Assembly (NCBI GenBank): GCA_950022295.1
Contig: OX465598.1
Span: forward strand, 340,083,324 to 340,147,323
Direction of reading: 5' to 3'
From: Bromus sterilis
Lineage: Eukaryota > Streptophyta > Magnoliopsida > Poales > Poaceae
DNA length: 64,000 nucleotides
A program made the position numbers and the translations under genes. The notes under the pieces were generated by a model. That model did no database searches, was not told the DNA's origin, and was given only the letters and a program-made list of their open reading frames with translations. This document shows positions 47,764-59,739 of this stretch, piece by piece. The first letter of the stretch is position 1; each line of letters begins with the position of its first letter.

Positions 47764-49194
47764 TGACACTTCCACCTTCCCATATTTTTCTAGCCTCTCC
47801 TGTGTCGTGCATTGCTTTCTTCTCACTCCAAGAGTTAGCGTCCACCTTCGCCGGTACATCCAAACCCTTGGCATGATACGCTCTGTCATCATAAACCTCC
47901 TTATATCCTTCCTCAAAACAGCCACCATACCTACCTATCAAGGCATTTCCATAGCCTTTCCGAGATATATTGCCATGCAACATCCATCTTCTCATGACTT
48001 GATCTTCATGTCATACATGCTACTTGCTTCATCGATGAGCCGCATGCTAGTTGGGCCTTGCCCTAATCATTGCTACATGACGCGCTAGTATCATTGCATA
48101 TCCTGCTACACTGGCATAGGCATACATTTGCATACATCATGATGGTTACATCTTCTTTATGATTTGAGTACTTAGTAAAGTGTGAAAGATCTTCTATACT
48201 TCTTGTAATTTATAGAGTGTTGCCCCTAAAGTGAGGAAAAGATCCCAAAGTGGACAAATTAAAAGATCCCAAAGAGGACAAGATTAAAAGATCCCAAAGA
48301 GGACAAATGAGAGTAAAAGAAAGAGCCATTGAGGCCACCAAAAAATACAAAAAAATAGAAAAAAGAGAAAAACAGAAAATAAAAAGAGAGAAGGGGGCAC
48401 ACTACTATTCCTTTTGAGAGATCCACACTCGTACTCCCTCTTATATCTTGTACTCCATAGAGATTATCATTCATGCATATAGCTATGTGGGGACCTTCAC
48501 ACTATAGAACTTGGCTTGTATATTCCAATGATGAGCCTTCTGAAATGAGCTCTGGGTCTTCTTGAGCAAGCAAGTTGGATGCACCCCCACTAGTTCCATT
48601 GGAGAGCTTTTAGCTCACATGTGCATCCGTTGCATGGCAATCCCTACTCCTCACATCATATCTATCATTTGTCTTTCTCTCGCCCATGATTGTCCTCATT
48701 GATGTGAGCCTTTCACACCTTTTTTGTCTTCCTCCTCCACCATATTCTCTCTTTGCCATCTCAAGTGGCAACTTTCTTGCTTACGCTCATCCATTGCATG
48801 AGTGCTCAAAATGTCGAAAAGGAGTGGATCATTTTGACTTGTACCTGGCTAGTGGTCTGGGGATGAGTCAAGATAAGATTCCAAAGAAGACCAAGTGTGA
48901 AACTTTAGTAGATTGAGTTCTCAACATAAAAATGTTTTTCTCGTATATCCCTATCCTCTTTCTTGCACGCAAACACCATTGGGAGACATTCGAGTCACGG
49001 ACAGTGAGAGCTCTTGCACCTTTATGTTCTTATGTTGCTTGTTTCAATACTAAATATAGACTCTTGCCTCTTATGACTTGAATTGAATTACATGCCTTGA
49101 TTGCTTTACTTACAATGTTCTTATATGGTTGTTAGCATGCCACCACAGAAATTATGCTTGTTATCATTTACCTACTCGAGGACAAGCAGGAATT
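47764..49194 (+). other. 3' non-coding region of G, second part
   Basis: Collinear with E1 5863-6195 and with R and Z reverse complements. It includes an A-rich tract (48335-48390) and GAGGAC/GATCCC short repeats (48235-48310). No ORF. Confidence 0.85.
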
Positions 49195-49208
49195 AAGCTT
49201 GGGGATGT
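49195..49208 (+). promoter_or_regulatory. polypurine tract of G
   Basis: AAGCTTGGGGATGT immediately before the 3' LTR, the same words as the arms of the internal hairpins. Confidence 0.88.
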
Positions 49209-50881
49209 TGATACGTCCAAAACGTATCTATAATTTCTGCTTGCTCCATGCCTCTTTTGTGTGATATTGCTATGATATTGATGAACTTCCATACACTTTT
49301 GATCATATTTGTACTAACCTATTAACTCAGTGCACCCCAGTGTCAGTTCCTGTTTTCTGCTATTTTTCTATTTCAGGTTTCCCCCTTATTAAAAGTACCA
49401 GAAAAATTCCGGGAAAAATATAGGAAAAATCAGCCTACCGGAAGCTTTGCGAAGAGCCCGAGAGGGGCCAGAGGGGAGTCAGGGGGGCCCCAGGCGGCCA
49501 GAGGGCGCGGCCCCACCCCTGGCCGCCCCAAGGGGGCGCCTGGAGCCCCTGGCCCACCTCTGGATGCCCCCTTCGCCTATTTATTCCCCGTGACGAGAAA
49601 CCCTCGGGGACGGAACCCTTTTTCGCGATCTCTCCTCTGTTCCGCCGCCGCTACCCTTCCAAGATCGGGAGCACCAGAAGACCTCTTCCTGGCACCCTGC
49701 CGGAGGGAGGAATCACTTCCGGGAGCTTCTCCACCACCATTGATGCTTCCCGGATGAACCGTGAGTAGTCCACCTTGGACCATGGGTCTATGATTAGTAG
49801 CTATGTGATGTTCTCCTCCCCTCTTTGTTCTTCATGGATTAGACCTCGTGAGCTGCCCTACATGATCGAGGCACTTATGTAATCTTTCTGCTGTTGCTAT
49901 GCTGAGTTTGCTGGGATCCGACGGATTATGAGATTTTGTTCAGATTGTGTTTGAGTTATATATTTGATTCTCCTCTTTTATATTTATGTTCTTGAGTAAT
50001 TCTTGCATGTTCTCTGTTGCTGTTTATTGCTTTGGCCAAGTAGTAGGTAGTGAGTCCAAGAGGGAGCGTTATGCATGATTGTGGGTTCATGCCCCCCGAT
50101 GACTAGCTTGAGTGACAGAAACATGAGTCTAGGGGATGTGTTGTTGCCACAAGGGGGACAACAACGGTGCTTGTACTTGCGGGTGCAAGGATTGTTTACT
50201 TTACGCAAAGTTCTTTAATGCAGTTGCCTGTTGCTTTGAGTTTACACTTTGGGTGGGATTCGAAAATTAATACCAGCGAGATGTTCTGGATAGATATCTC
50301 AAGGTGGATGATTAGTAGGTAGATGCAGATGGATTTCGGTCTACTTGTCTTGGCGTACTGCCCATGCTTTTGAGCCTCTTCCTTTCTTTATAGCATAATT
50401 AGCATTGGTTTGTGCACATAATCCTGTCAATTGCATAGCTGTAATTTGTTTACCTCGCATGGCTATTTTATCGTCTTTTGGGAGAGAGACATCACTAGTG
50501 AACATCATAGGACCCCGGTCCATATTTCCAATACTGTTTACACCTCCAATTTACTTTTAGTATATTTACTTTTCTGTAGCTATCACTATCATTATTATCC
50601 CGTGCGTTTTATCCTTTGTAAAGAACAAGGCCGGAGGAATTGACAACTCCTCTGTACTCGTTGGGAGCAAAGCTATCTGTCGTGTGTGCAGGTCCAGGTC
50701 AAGGAAGCAACTTTTGTCTAAAACGGTGTCATTGTTTCCTTGCCACCTACTTGTATCTGTTGGAGTCCTACTGGTCCGACACTCAACCTTAGCATCTTCG
50801 CTAAGGGAAATTTTCCGCTATGCTACATCTCACCTTCCACTTGGGGTAACCAACGAGGGGCGAGTATTATCTCGTGTATCA
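49209..50881 (+). repeat. 3' LTR of G
   Basis: 1,673 bp, preceded by the polypurine tract and followed by GCACC and the rest of the ATHILA-type ORF of H. Its last 195 bases are open in the same frame as that ORF. Confidence 0.93.
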
Positions 50882-50886
50882 GCACC

Positions 50887-51523
50887 AGACTTCGCTATTT
50901 ATGCAAACTCCCTCTCTGGTAGGAATGAGTATAATGTGGGTGAAATTATTGCTCGGCGTCTTGTTACGAACAGTAACAAGGGAGATTTATATGGTGGCGT
51001 TTACGCCACACTTATCCTTGAGTCTCTTGAGCGCACCCCGCATCCTGATGCTGTTCCCTTTTCATACGCGAGTCTCGATCTTACGGCTATGAAGAGGCAT
51101 AAGTTTGTTACCATGACTTCTCAGTTTGGTAACCTTGATTATATTTTGAGGTTTGAAAGGACTATTACTCGTGAGATCCGTCTACCTGCACCACTTTTGT
51201 TTGATAACACTCGCAGGAGCGGATGGTACTTCAATGAAATTAAGTTCGATGAGTTCATGGCTAATTACCAGCCGCATAACCCCATGGAGGGGGTTGTGCC
51301 CGATGAGGAGGAGCATGGTGAGTTCCCACCTTTCCAGGGAGAGACCCTCACCGAGCAGGGCGAGGGATCTTCTTCCGCTTGGAGCGCAGGGCCTTCCTCA
51401 TGGGAGGACCCGAGGACTTCGGTGTACGCACCGAAGGCTCATACGACCCCTGGACTTACCCTTGCCCCGGAACAGGAGGCTCCTGGGGGCAGTAGCTGCT
51501 ACCAACTTAGGCCAAAAGCCTAA
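50887..51523 (+). pseudogene. ATHILA ORF-1-like gene of H, C-terminal part
   Basis: Continues the frame from 39143: an N-half/C-half junction at APD-FAIYAN, then YNVGEIIARRLVTNSNKGD, DLTAMKRHKFVTM, REIRLPAPLLFDNTRR and an acidic tail. It stops at 51523, just before an internal polypurine-like motif. No stop lies inside, so before G inserted the gene was probably intact. Confidence 0.8.
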
Positions 51524-51534
51524 GCTTGGGGAGT
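51522..51534 (+). promoter_or_regulatory. internal polypurine-tract-like motif of H
   Basis: AAGCTTGGGGAGT, against AAGCTTGGGGGAGT at H's true tract (53331-53344). It overlaps the stop codon of the ATHILA-type ORF. Confidence 0.6.
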
Positions 51535-53330
51535 ATGTGCCTTCTCACTTTTCCATTGTATTATCTGTTTTTATTTTGTTTTCTTTGACCTTTTCGAAGT
51601 TTTTTCCCGTTGTTCTTTGTTCTTTTATTTTGAAAAAACAACAAAAAGATTTCTCTTTTCTTTATCTTTCGTTTAACCTTTGAAAAAATCCAAAAATATT
51701 TTCTTTTATCTCTTTAGTTTGCTTTGTTGCAGAGTTCAGCTCGAGTCCGTGATGGCATTTGATTATATATTTCCTACGTTCAATCGTCCAAGTGACAAGG
51801 CAGTAATGACGAAGATCGACGAAAGGGATGCAACAAGGAAAACCGGTATGAACTCTTTTTGTTTCTACTTTTGTACTTTTGTACGAAAGGGATGCTTGTA
51901 CTTATGATTTAGAGACCAGCTTGTAGCGACATAGTGCTATGTTTACAATGCTTGCCCAGTGTTCATGCTTTCCTTGTGGCTAATCTCAAATAGCTAGAGT
52001 ACATAATGTGTTGTTGAAATGATTTATATGCATTGCATTGTTCATAGTTTAGCATACTGAAGTGGTATTTCCCTTTGGAGAATTCTTGGATTGACTTGGC
52101 ACATGCTTACACATGTTTATGACTGAAAAGTCTATTATGCCTTGATGATCTATGAATTTCAGAATAGTCATATCATTTTCATGCTCAATTCAATGTTACT
52201 TTGTCGCTCTGCATGATTATGACTGTTATTTCTCTCTAGTTGGTCGCTTCCCAGTCTTTTGCTAGCCTTCGCTCGCACTAAGCGGATTTCTGCTTGTGCG
52301 TCCAAAATCCTTGAGACCAATTTTTCCATATGAGTCCACCATACTTTCCTATGTGGTATTTACCGGCCATCCTAATGGAGACTTTCTTGTACCATCTCAA
52401 AATTATTCAAAAACACTCATGTTTTGTGCCTCTGTTTTAGCTCATGAGGAAGTAGTAGGTAATTCATGACCGTCTTATGTTAGACATGTTTTATTCCGGG
52501 ATTGCATGTCTAATTTGCAAACCCCTAATACGAGGAGGGACTGGCATGAGTGCGCCCAGCTCACAAAACATAATCACAACCAACAAACCCTCCTTCACGC
52601 TTTGTCTATGAGAAATCAGAAAACTTTGGCAGTGATAAACAAAGGAGATTAAGGGAATGTGATCGTCTCCATCTTGGGAGCCGTTCCTCGAAACATGTCT
52701 AGCGTAAGAGGTGATTGAGTTGTATACTAGCATTCGTTGACGAAGCATGCACCTCCCAAAACACTTTTTACCTCTGTTTTCAAAACCAAGAGCTCTAGTA
52801 CATGTTTAGTCTTTGCTTCCATCCACGGGTTTTCAACCTTTCCATCAAACTCCACGGTTCGAGAGTCTCCACCTTCTTTCTTAAAAGCACCAACTAGGAG
52901 AGCATAATTTTCATTCTGAGTGTAATGTGCATTGTCCCAAAGTACTACATTGTCTTTTGCATGACTGTGATATTATTTATTCCGAAATTTCTAGTTTTAG
53001 TCTCCTTTAAAACTCCGGTGGAGTTTCTGCATTTATGTTTTGCTTCACTCATGGAGGCTAGCGAAATACCACTCTAGTATGTTCAAACTTTGTGCATTGT
53101 AATCCTGCCTTGATTTTCAGTAACATATTATTTGCTTTTAGTTGTTTGTGATTGATCACTTGAAAGAAGGATTGCTTCGTGCATTGTCCTCATAGCATTG
53201 TTTTGATACTTGCTAAATTCTTTTCGTAGTACATGCTTATTTACATCTATTGAAGCAAAAGAGTTTGTCAAAGTTTTCTTTGTCGCGTTTAGTTCGTTGT
53301 ACTGAATTGCTTGAGGACAAGAAATATGCT
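51535..53330 (+). other. 3' non-coding region of H
   Basis: T-rich at first (51540-51720), then no coding sequence that I can support. It ends at the polypurine tract. Confidence 0.75.
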
Positions 53331-53344
53331 AAGCTTGGGGGAGT
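53331..53344 (+). promoter_or_regulatory. polypurine tract of H
   Basis: AAGCTTGGGGGAGT directly before TGATACGTCTC. Confidence 0.88.
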
Positions 53345-54728
53345 TGATACGTCTCAAACGTATCTACTTTCCCAAACACTTTTGCTATTGTTTTGCCCTC
53401 ATTCTTGCATGATTTGGACGAAACTAACCCGGACTAACGCTGTTTTTAGCAGAGCTGTCTGTATGGTTTTATTGTGTGCAGGAAAATGGATTTTTGGACA
53501 TCTTAAAAAAATCCCAGAAAAATACCAGAAAATACACGCACCCGAAGGAGTCCGGAGCCAGAAGGGGGGCCCCAGGCGCCCTGCTGGTGCGGCCAGGGGT
53601 GGGGCCGCGCCCTCTGGCCGCCTGGGCAACCCCCCCCCCTCCTCTGGTGCCCTACCGAGACTCCTATTTATTCCCGTGACGGAGAAACCCCGAAACAGAA
53701 GTCGTTTTCCCAATTCTCGTCGCGGAGCCGCCACCACCCTCTATTCTTCTCCGGGAGGGCTAATCTGGAGGCTGTTTTGGCCTCCGGAGAGGGGATATCA
53801 TCGTCGTCTTCATCATCATCACCACTCCATCCTCCCTCCATGACTTCTCCATCCATGTGTGAGTAATTCCCTGTTGTAGGCAAAGGGGATGGTAGGGATT
53901 GGATTAGTTAGATCATGTAATAGTTTATCAGATTGTTGGGGGCATGTTGCCTATCATCTAGATTGTTGTTTATCATCTTTGCTTCAACTTGTTGCTCTTA
54001 ATGCTTGTCACTTTGGGCCCAAGTGCCATGACTTCAGATCTGAACCCTATGTGTTTTCATGAATATATTTGTGTTCTTGATCCTATCTATGAGTCGTATG
54101 CACCTGTTATAGTCCGGAACCGGCGATCCCAAAGGTGACAGCTTGGGACACCAAAGGGGATGGACTATAGTTTGAGGATCCCATGTATCCATTGATTGTT
54201 AATGCTTTGTTCCGGTGCTCTTTGACAGGAGCACCTTAATCTCCATAAGTTCCTTTTGGCCCCGTTTGCAGCGGGATGGTAGGAAAAAAGATGTTGTGCA
54301 AGTTCTTATTGCAAGCACGTACAACTACCTTTGGGGTACATGCCTGATGTTTGATTTATGCCTAGATGATCATTGCTTTTCTGTGTGTCTTGCCCCATGT
54401 TAAATACATGATGTGTCTTATCCATGCAGCGCCCAACCATCCATCTCCCTAGCCTACAGTGTTTTTAATTCTGCTGGTTACTAGTTGTTTACTTTCGATT
54501 TTTTACTATTATCGTTTCACCACCACTATTACTGTTGCTATCATCACTTTCATATCGCAGTTGCTATTAATATCTTGTTGCAAGTAAGTGTATCTCAGGT
54601 GTGGTGGAATTGATAACTCCACTGTTAAAGCTTGTGGATATTCTTTGGATCCCCTTGAGTCGAATCTATAAATTGGGTTATTCTTACCCGCGAAGACTAT
54701 CTCGATCCCCTGCAGTTTTGGGTTATCA
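53345..54728 (+). repeat. 3' LTR of H
   Basis: 1,384 bp, same ends as the 5' LTR, followed by CTCGG and the gag gene of M. It lacks a short GC-rich stretch present in the 5' copy (about 33873). Confidence 0.95.
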
Positions 54729-55162
54729 CTCGGGTGTTGTGCTTCGTTCTTGGATTACTGCTACTTGCCTTGCTGCTATTGCAGGTGCTGGCGGTGCGTT
54801 GTGGGCGATGGTTCCGACTGCTACGCTTGAGAGAGGTTGTGCTGCTGTTGTTGTAGATTGCCTTTTTTTCTTCTGAGAGCTCGATGAATCGCCTGCAGTT
54901 CCTGAGGGTCTGTCCTGATCTGAGCTCTCAACGCTCGTTTTTGAACCCGTGTATTGTGCACGGTCCGTCGAGCTGTTCTTTAGCCGAGCAACATGCTCGG
55001 GCGTCATCTCGTGGCTGCCTTGTTCTCCAGTCCCGTTTTTTAATTTGGCGTGCTTCTTCTTGGGGTTCCATGTGTTGTATTCTCCTGTCGTCGCGATGTC
55101 TGCCTTCTCTGTCATCCGGGAAGCCGGTCGCGACCATATCGGGTCCTCTGTCATCGTAGAAG
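54729..55162 (-). pseudogene. gag: gag C-terminal region of M (right piece)
   Basis: Frame from 55154 to the H junction: basic and Ser/Thr-rich, with KKKHAKLKN and SQKKKRQSTTTAAQ. It lies one frame away from the capsid ORF at 55163, so a small indel separates them. It continues into 33643 after removing H. No clear zinc knuckle. Confidence 0.65.
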
Positions 55163-57100
55163 TTACGCCTCGGGCTTTTTCTTCTTCTGTCGAATCCTCT
55201 GTCGCTGGTGTGGTAGTCGTAGTCGCGTTCTGAGCACGCTGTCTAGATCTCTGATTCGTTTCGTACGGAGTCTTCTCCGTCTGCCCAGTTGTTGGCTTGC
55301 TCTAGCAGTCGTGCGAATGTTCGGACCTTCATCTGCCCCGAGTTGCTCCTTGAAGTCGATGCGTTGCAAGCCCCTCCTGAATGCGTCGATTGCGCTTTCG
55401 TCTGATATGTCCTCGGCTGAGTTTTTGAGTATGTTCCATCGCTGGATGTATGCTCGCAGGGATTCTCTGGATCCTTGTTTGCAGGCCCTCGGCTCCTCAA
55501 GTGATGCCAGTCGTTTGTAAGTGGACTTGAAGTTCTCGATGAAGGCGCGGCGGAACTGCTTCCAGGAGCTGATTGATCCTCGTGGCAGGTTCTTCAGCCA
55601 GTGTCGTGCCGAGCTCTCGAGCATGAGTTGTATGTACTGCATTGCTGTGATATTGGTTCCGCGCTGCAATTCGACGGCCGTTAGGTAGTCGTCAAACCAT
55701 GCTTCTGGCTCTTCCAGACCGTCGTGCTTGTGCATTGTGGAGTTTAGCTTGAAACTTTTCGGCATCCTTGTTTCCCGTATGGAGCGTGTGAAGCACAGTG
55801 CTCCGCATGGTTCTACGTCCTCGTCGGAAGCTTGCTTGTCCGAGTACTCTTCGCGGGCTGCTCGCCTTCGTCTTCCACGGTTGACTTTGCTTTGTGTTAT
55901 GTCGTCGCGTGCGTCTCGCCGGTTGCTATTGCGTCTGTTGCTGTTGTCGTCCATGTCGTGGTTTCTGTTTTTGTTTGGGCGCTTGCGCCAGTCGTCGCTG
56001 CTGTCGTCGTCGGGTGAACTGGGGTCCCTGTCCGGGGTCTGCTCGTGGGGGACTCGTCTTGCACCTGCTCTCTTGGGGGCTGAGATGGCGTCTTTCATTA
56101 TTTTGAGTGCCATCATCGTGTTGCGATCTAAGCTGTCTTTCTTGCCTTTCTGAGCACGAGATAGGTATTCTTGGGCAGTTAAAAGGGCTTCGGCTGGCGT
56201 GAGTTGTTCTTCCTCGTCGTCGTCCTCTTCTAGCTTGAAGTCGTCATCTAGCTTGCGGGCCACCTTCTTCTTGTCCGTCCGTTTCAGATTGCTGAATCTG
56301 GATCTGGCTCGGATGGGGGAGTCGCAGTCGGAGGAGTTGCTTCTGGGAGATGGCCTGCGGTTGTTCCTTGGGTCGATGGCAGTTTTTCCTTGCTTCTTTA
56401 ATTCTAAGCGTTGCTATCTTTCCCTCTTGGTGACCTCACTCGCCAGCTTATTATATGCTCTGAGCTCGTCTCGTGTTGCGTTCTCCGGGAGTAGTTTGCC
56501 ACGTTTGACTGCGTCCCTTACTCTGGTGGTTGCTTCCTAGGACAGGTAGACTTTTTCTACGTGATGGTCCTCTTTTGCCATGCCCGGGATCTGGTGCTTT
56601 CTGCTTTCTGGCTCGTCGCTCCTGTGATTGCTATGCTCCGTTCCTTTGTATGTTTTCTTTGGTATGGTTCCTGGTTCTCCAAGTGTGACGGTGACCTGGC
56701 CAGTGTTGTCAGGATCATTGTTTTTGCTGTTCGAGCGAGTGTCTCGACGACTGCTCGGGTCGTCATCTTGGCTTTTGTCATCTGTGGTTGGCTCGTGGAC
56801 ATCTGTCATGAACACTTGGGACGGTGTCCTGACTGTCGTCTTGCTTGCGCGCATGCTGCGCTTCCTCCATGGACCACTCGAGTAGTCGGGTTGGGAGTCG
56901 TGGCTGACTCGCGGAGTCGCCACGCGGGTTGGTGCTGCTTCGATCGTTGGTGTAGGATATGTTGCCGCGGGTGCTCGAGCACGATCCGTGAGACGGAGGA
57001 CTCCCCAATGGTTGATGTAGATTTGGTATGCTACGAAAATCAGGTTGATACCGGTGCGCAGGTCGGCGAAGGTCGGTCGAAAGGCCGGGAGGTGAGCCAT
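55163..57100 (-). pseudogene. gag: gag of M, innermost and most complete copy (unit 1)
   Basis: One frame from ATG 57100 (MAHLPAFRP) to the stop at 55163, about 645 codons, broken by TAG at 56537-56539 and another TAG near 56412. The N-terminal part is basic and Ser/Arg-rich. The middle is acidic (EEDDDEEEQLTPAEALLTAQ) followed by an Arg/Asn-rich stretch. The C-terminal part is a Retrotrans_gag capsid (EEPEAWFDDYLTAVEL; ARHWLKNLPRGSISSWKQF; FKSTYKRLASLEEP). The capsid core is complete only in this unit. Both stops are also present in units 2 and 3, so gag was dead before the array formed. Confidence 0.8.
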
Positions 57101-57225
57101 GAAACAAAGGGATCCGAATATATCGGAGTCTGTTTGAGCCGTGGAGTCGATGAGTGCTGATCGAGTCGCTGTTTTGACGAATGCCAGCGATGAGGCCGCC
57201 GAGATCGCGATTCCAATCTTCGAAG

Positions 57226-57243
57226 TTCCCACAGACGGCGCCA
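57226..57243 (-). promoter_or_regulatory. primer-binding site of M, unit 1
   Basis: Plus strand TTCCCACAGACGGCGCCA, 2 bases from the LTR. I cannot name the tRNA. Confidence 0.8.
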
Positions 57244-57245
57244 AT

Positions 57246-57660
57246 TGACGGGGATCAACCCCGGAAAATCCCATGGTCAGGGACCCTGGGTTAGTCATAG
57301 AGAAGGCACAGGTTGGACAATACTCGTCGGCTAACAGGAGAAGCACTTCATGCTCGATATTATTGCGTAAGGGGGCGATTACAGTGGAGGTCAAGGCGAG
57401 TTCTCGCAAGGCTAGATGAGTAGATGTGTATTTGATTGTCTTGGACGTCTCCCCTCCCAACCTTTATATACTAGGCTAGGTCTCGGGGAGTCCGTACTAG
57501 GTTACAAAGATAGTTTCCTAGTTCTAGTCTTGCCTTGTACGCCAAGTTGTGCCTTCCATACTAGTCGCGGACTCCTACGTCGGTGCCTGGTCGGACCAGT
57601 CGTGGGCTTGTCGTGGCTCCCTAGCAGGCCTTCTGTCTTCATACGCACCGGGTAGCCTCA
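57246..57660 (-). repeat. internal LTR of M, lacking its first 32 bases (unit 1)
   Basis: 415 bp, identical in layout to the terminal LTRs but ending at GTAGCCTCA. The minus-strand TATA (TATATAAAGG) is kept, so it could still promote transcription. Confidence 0.9.
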
Positions 57661-59179
57661 CTGGCAGGTTCTTCAGCCAGTGTCGTGCCGAGCTCTCGAG
57701 CATGAGTTGTATGTACTGCATTGCTGTGATATTGGTTCCGCGCTGCAATTCGACAGCCGTTAGGTAGTCGTCAAACCATGCTTCTGGCTCTTCCAGACCG
57801 TCGTGCTTGTGCGTTGTGGAGTTTAGCTTGAAACTTTTCGGCATCCTTATTTCCCGTATGGAGCGTGTGAAGCACAGTGCTCCGCATGGTTCTACGTCCT
57901 CGTCGGAAGCTTTCTTGTCCGAGTACTCTTCGCGGGCTGCTCGCCTTCGTCTTCCACGGTTGACTTTGCTTTGTGTTATGTCGTCGCGTGCGTCTCGCCG
58001 GTTGCTATTGCGTCTGTTGCTGTTGTCGTCCATGTCGTGGTTTCTGTTTTTGTTTGGGCGCTTGCGCCAGTCGTCGTTGTTGTCGTCGTCGGGTGAACTG
58101 GGGTCCCTGTCCGGGGTCTTCTCGCGGGGGACTCGTCTTGCACCTGCTCTCTTGGGGGCTGAGATGGCGTCTTTCATTATTTTGAGTGCCATCATCGTGT
58201 TGCGATCTAAGCTGTCTTTCTTGCCTTTCTGAGCACGAGATAGGTATTCTTGGGCAGTTAAAAGGGCTTCGGCTGGCGTGAGTTGTTCTTCCTCGTCGTC
58301 GTCCTCTTCTAGCTTGAAGTCGTCATCTAGCTTGCGGGCCACCTTCTTCTTGCCCGTCCGTTTCAGATTGCTGAATCTGGATCTGGCTCGGATGGGGGAG
58401 TCGCAGTCGGAGGAGTTGCTTCTGGGAGATGGCCTGCGGTTGTTCCTTGGGTCGATGGCAGTTTTTCCTTGCTTCTTTAATTCCAAGCGTTGCTATCTTT
58501 CCCTCTTGGTGACCTCACTCGCCAGCTTATTATATGCTCTGAGCTCGTCTCGTGTTGCGTTCTCCGGGAGTAGTTTGCCACGTTTGACTGCGTCCCTTAC
58601 TCTGGCGATTGCTTCCTAGGACAGGTAGATTTTTTCTACGTGATGGTCCTCTTTTTCCATGCCCGGGATCTGGTGCTTTCTGCTTTCTGGCTCGTCGCTC
58701 CTGTGATTGCTATGCTCCGTTCCTTTGTATGTTTTCTTTGGTATGGTTCCTGGTTCTCCAAGTGTGACGGTGACCTGGCCGGTGTTGTCAGGATCATTGT
58801 TTTTGCTGTTCGAGCGAGTGTCTCGACGACTGCTCGGGTCGTCATCTTGGCTTTTGTCATCTGTGGTTGGCTCGTGGACATCTGTCATGAACACTTGGGA
58901 CGGTGTCCTGACTGTCGTCTTGCTTGCGCGCATGCTGCGCTTCCTCCATGGACCACTCGAGTAGTCGGGTTGGGAGTCGTGGCTGACTCGCGGAGTCGCC
59001 ACGCGGGTTGGTGCTGCTTCGATCGTTGGTGTAGGATATGTTGCCGCGGGTGCTCGAGCACGATCCGTGAGACGGAGGACTCCCCAATGGTTGATGTAGA
59101 TTTGGTATGCTACGAAAATCAGGTTGATACCGGTGCGCAGGTCGGCGAAGGTCGGTCGAAAGGCCGGGAGGTGAGCCAT
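57661..59179 (-). pseudogene. gag: gag 5' part of M, unit 2, fused to LTR
   Basis: ATG at 59179. It carries the same two TAG stops as unit 1. The capsid is cut after 'KNLP' and the frame runs 29 codons into the truncated LTR to a stop at 57575. It lacks the major part of the capsid. Confidence 0.8.
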
Positions 59180-59304
59180 GAAACAAAGGGATCCGAATAT
59201 ATCGGAGTCTGTTTGAGCCGTGGAGTCGATGAGTGCTGATCGAGTCGCTGTTTTGACGAATGCCAGCGATGAGGCCGCCGAGATCGCGATTCCAATCTTC
59301 GAAG

Positions 59305-59322
59305 TTCCCACAGACGGCGCCA
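59305..59322 (-). promoter_or_regulatory. primer-binding site of M, unit 2
   Basis: Same 18 bases as at 57226. Confidence 0.8.
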
Positions 59323-59324
59323 AT

Positions 59325-59739
59325 TGACGGGGATCAACCCCGGAAAATCCCATGGTCAGGGACCCTGGGTTAGTCATAGAGAAGGCACAGGTTGGACGAT
59401 ACTCGTCGGCTAACAGGAGAAGCACTTCATGCTCGATATTATTGCGTAAGGGGGCGATTACAGTGGAGGCCAAGGCGAGTTCTCGCAAGGCTAGATGAGT
59501 AGATGTGTATTTGATTGTCTTGGACGTCTCCCCTCCCAACCTTTATATACTAGGCTAGGTCTCGGGGAGTCCGTACTAGGTTACAAAGATAGTTTCCTAG
59601 TTCTAGTCTTGCCTTGTACGCCAAGTTGTGTCTTCCATACTAGTCGCGGACTCCTACGTCGGTGCCTGGTGGGACCAGCCGTGGGCTTGTCGTGGCTCCC
59701 TAGCGGGCCTTCTGTCTTCATACGCACCGGGTAGCCTCA
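59325..59739 (-). repeat. internal LTR of M, lacking its first 32 bases (unit 2)
   Basis: 415 bp, the same truncation point as 57246-57660. Confidence 0.9.

Larger units (their letters stand above)
39144..50881 (+). mobile_element. G: plus-strand gypsy element with rebuilt 5' interior, TSD GCACC
   Basis: LTRs 39144-40813 and 49209-50881, flanked by GCACC at 39139-39143 and 50882-50886. After the 5' LTR there is no PBS. Instead 539 bp of H sequence (40814-41352) follows, then protease and the 3' region shared with E1 and R. The solo LTR L lies at 43441-47763. Own length is about 7.4 kb without L. Confidence 0.93.
33644..54728 (+). mobile_element. H: plus-strand gypsy element with gag-pro and ATHILA-type ORF, TSD CTCGG
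   Basis: LTRs 33644-35045 and 53345-54728, flanked by CTCGG at 33639-33643 and 54729-54733. It has a perfect tRNA-Asp PBS, gag-pro, a spacer, an ATHILA ORF-1-like gene split by G, and a polypurine tract. Its own length is about 9.3 kb without G. No reverse transcriptase or integrase is found. It is inserted in the gag-pro gene of M. Confidence 0.95.
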
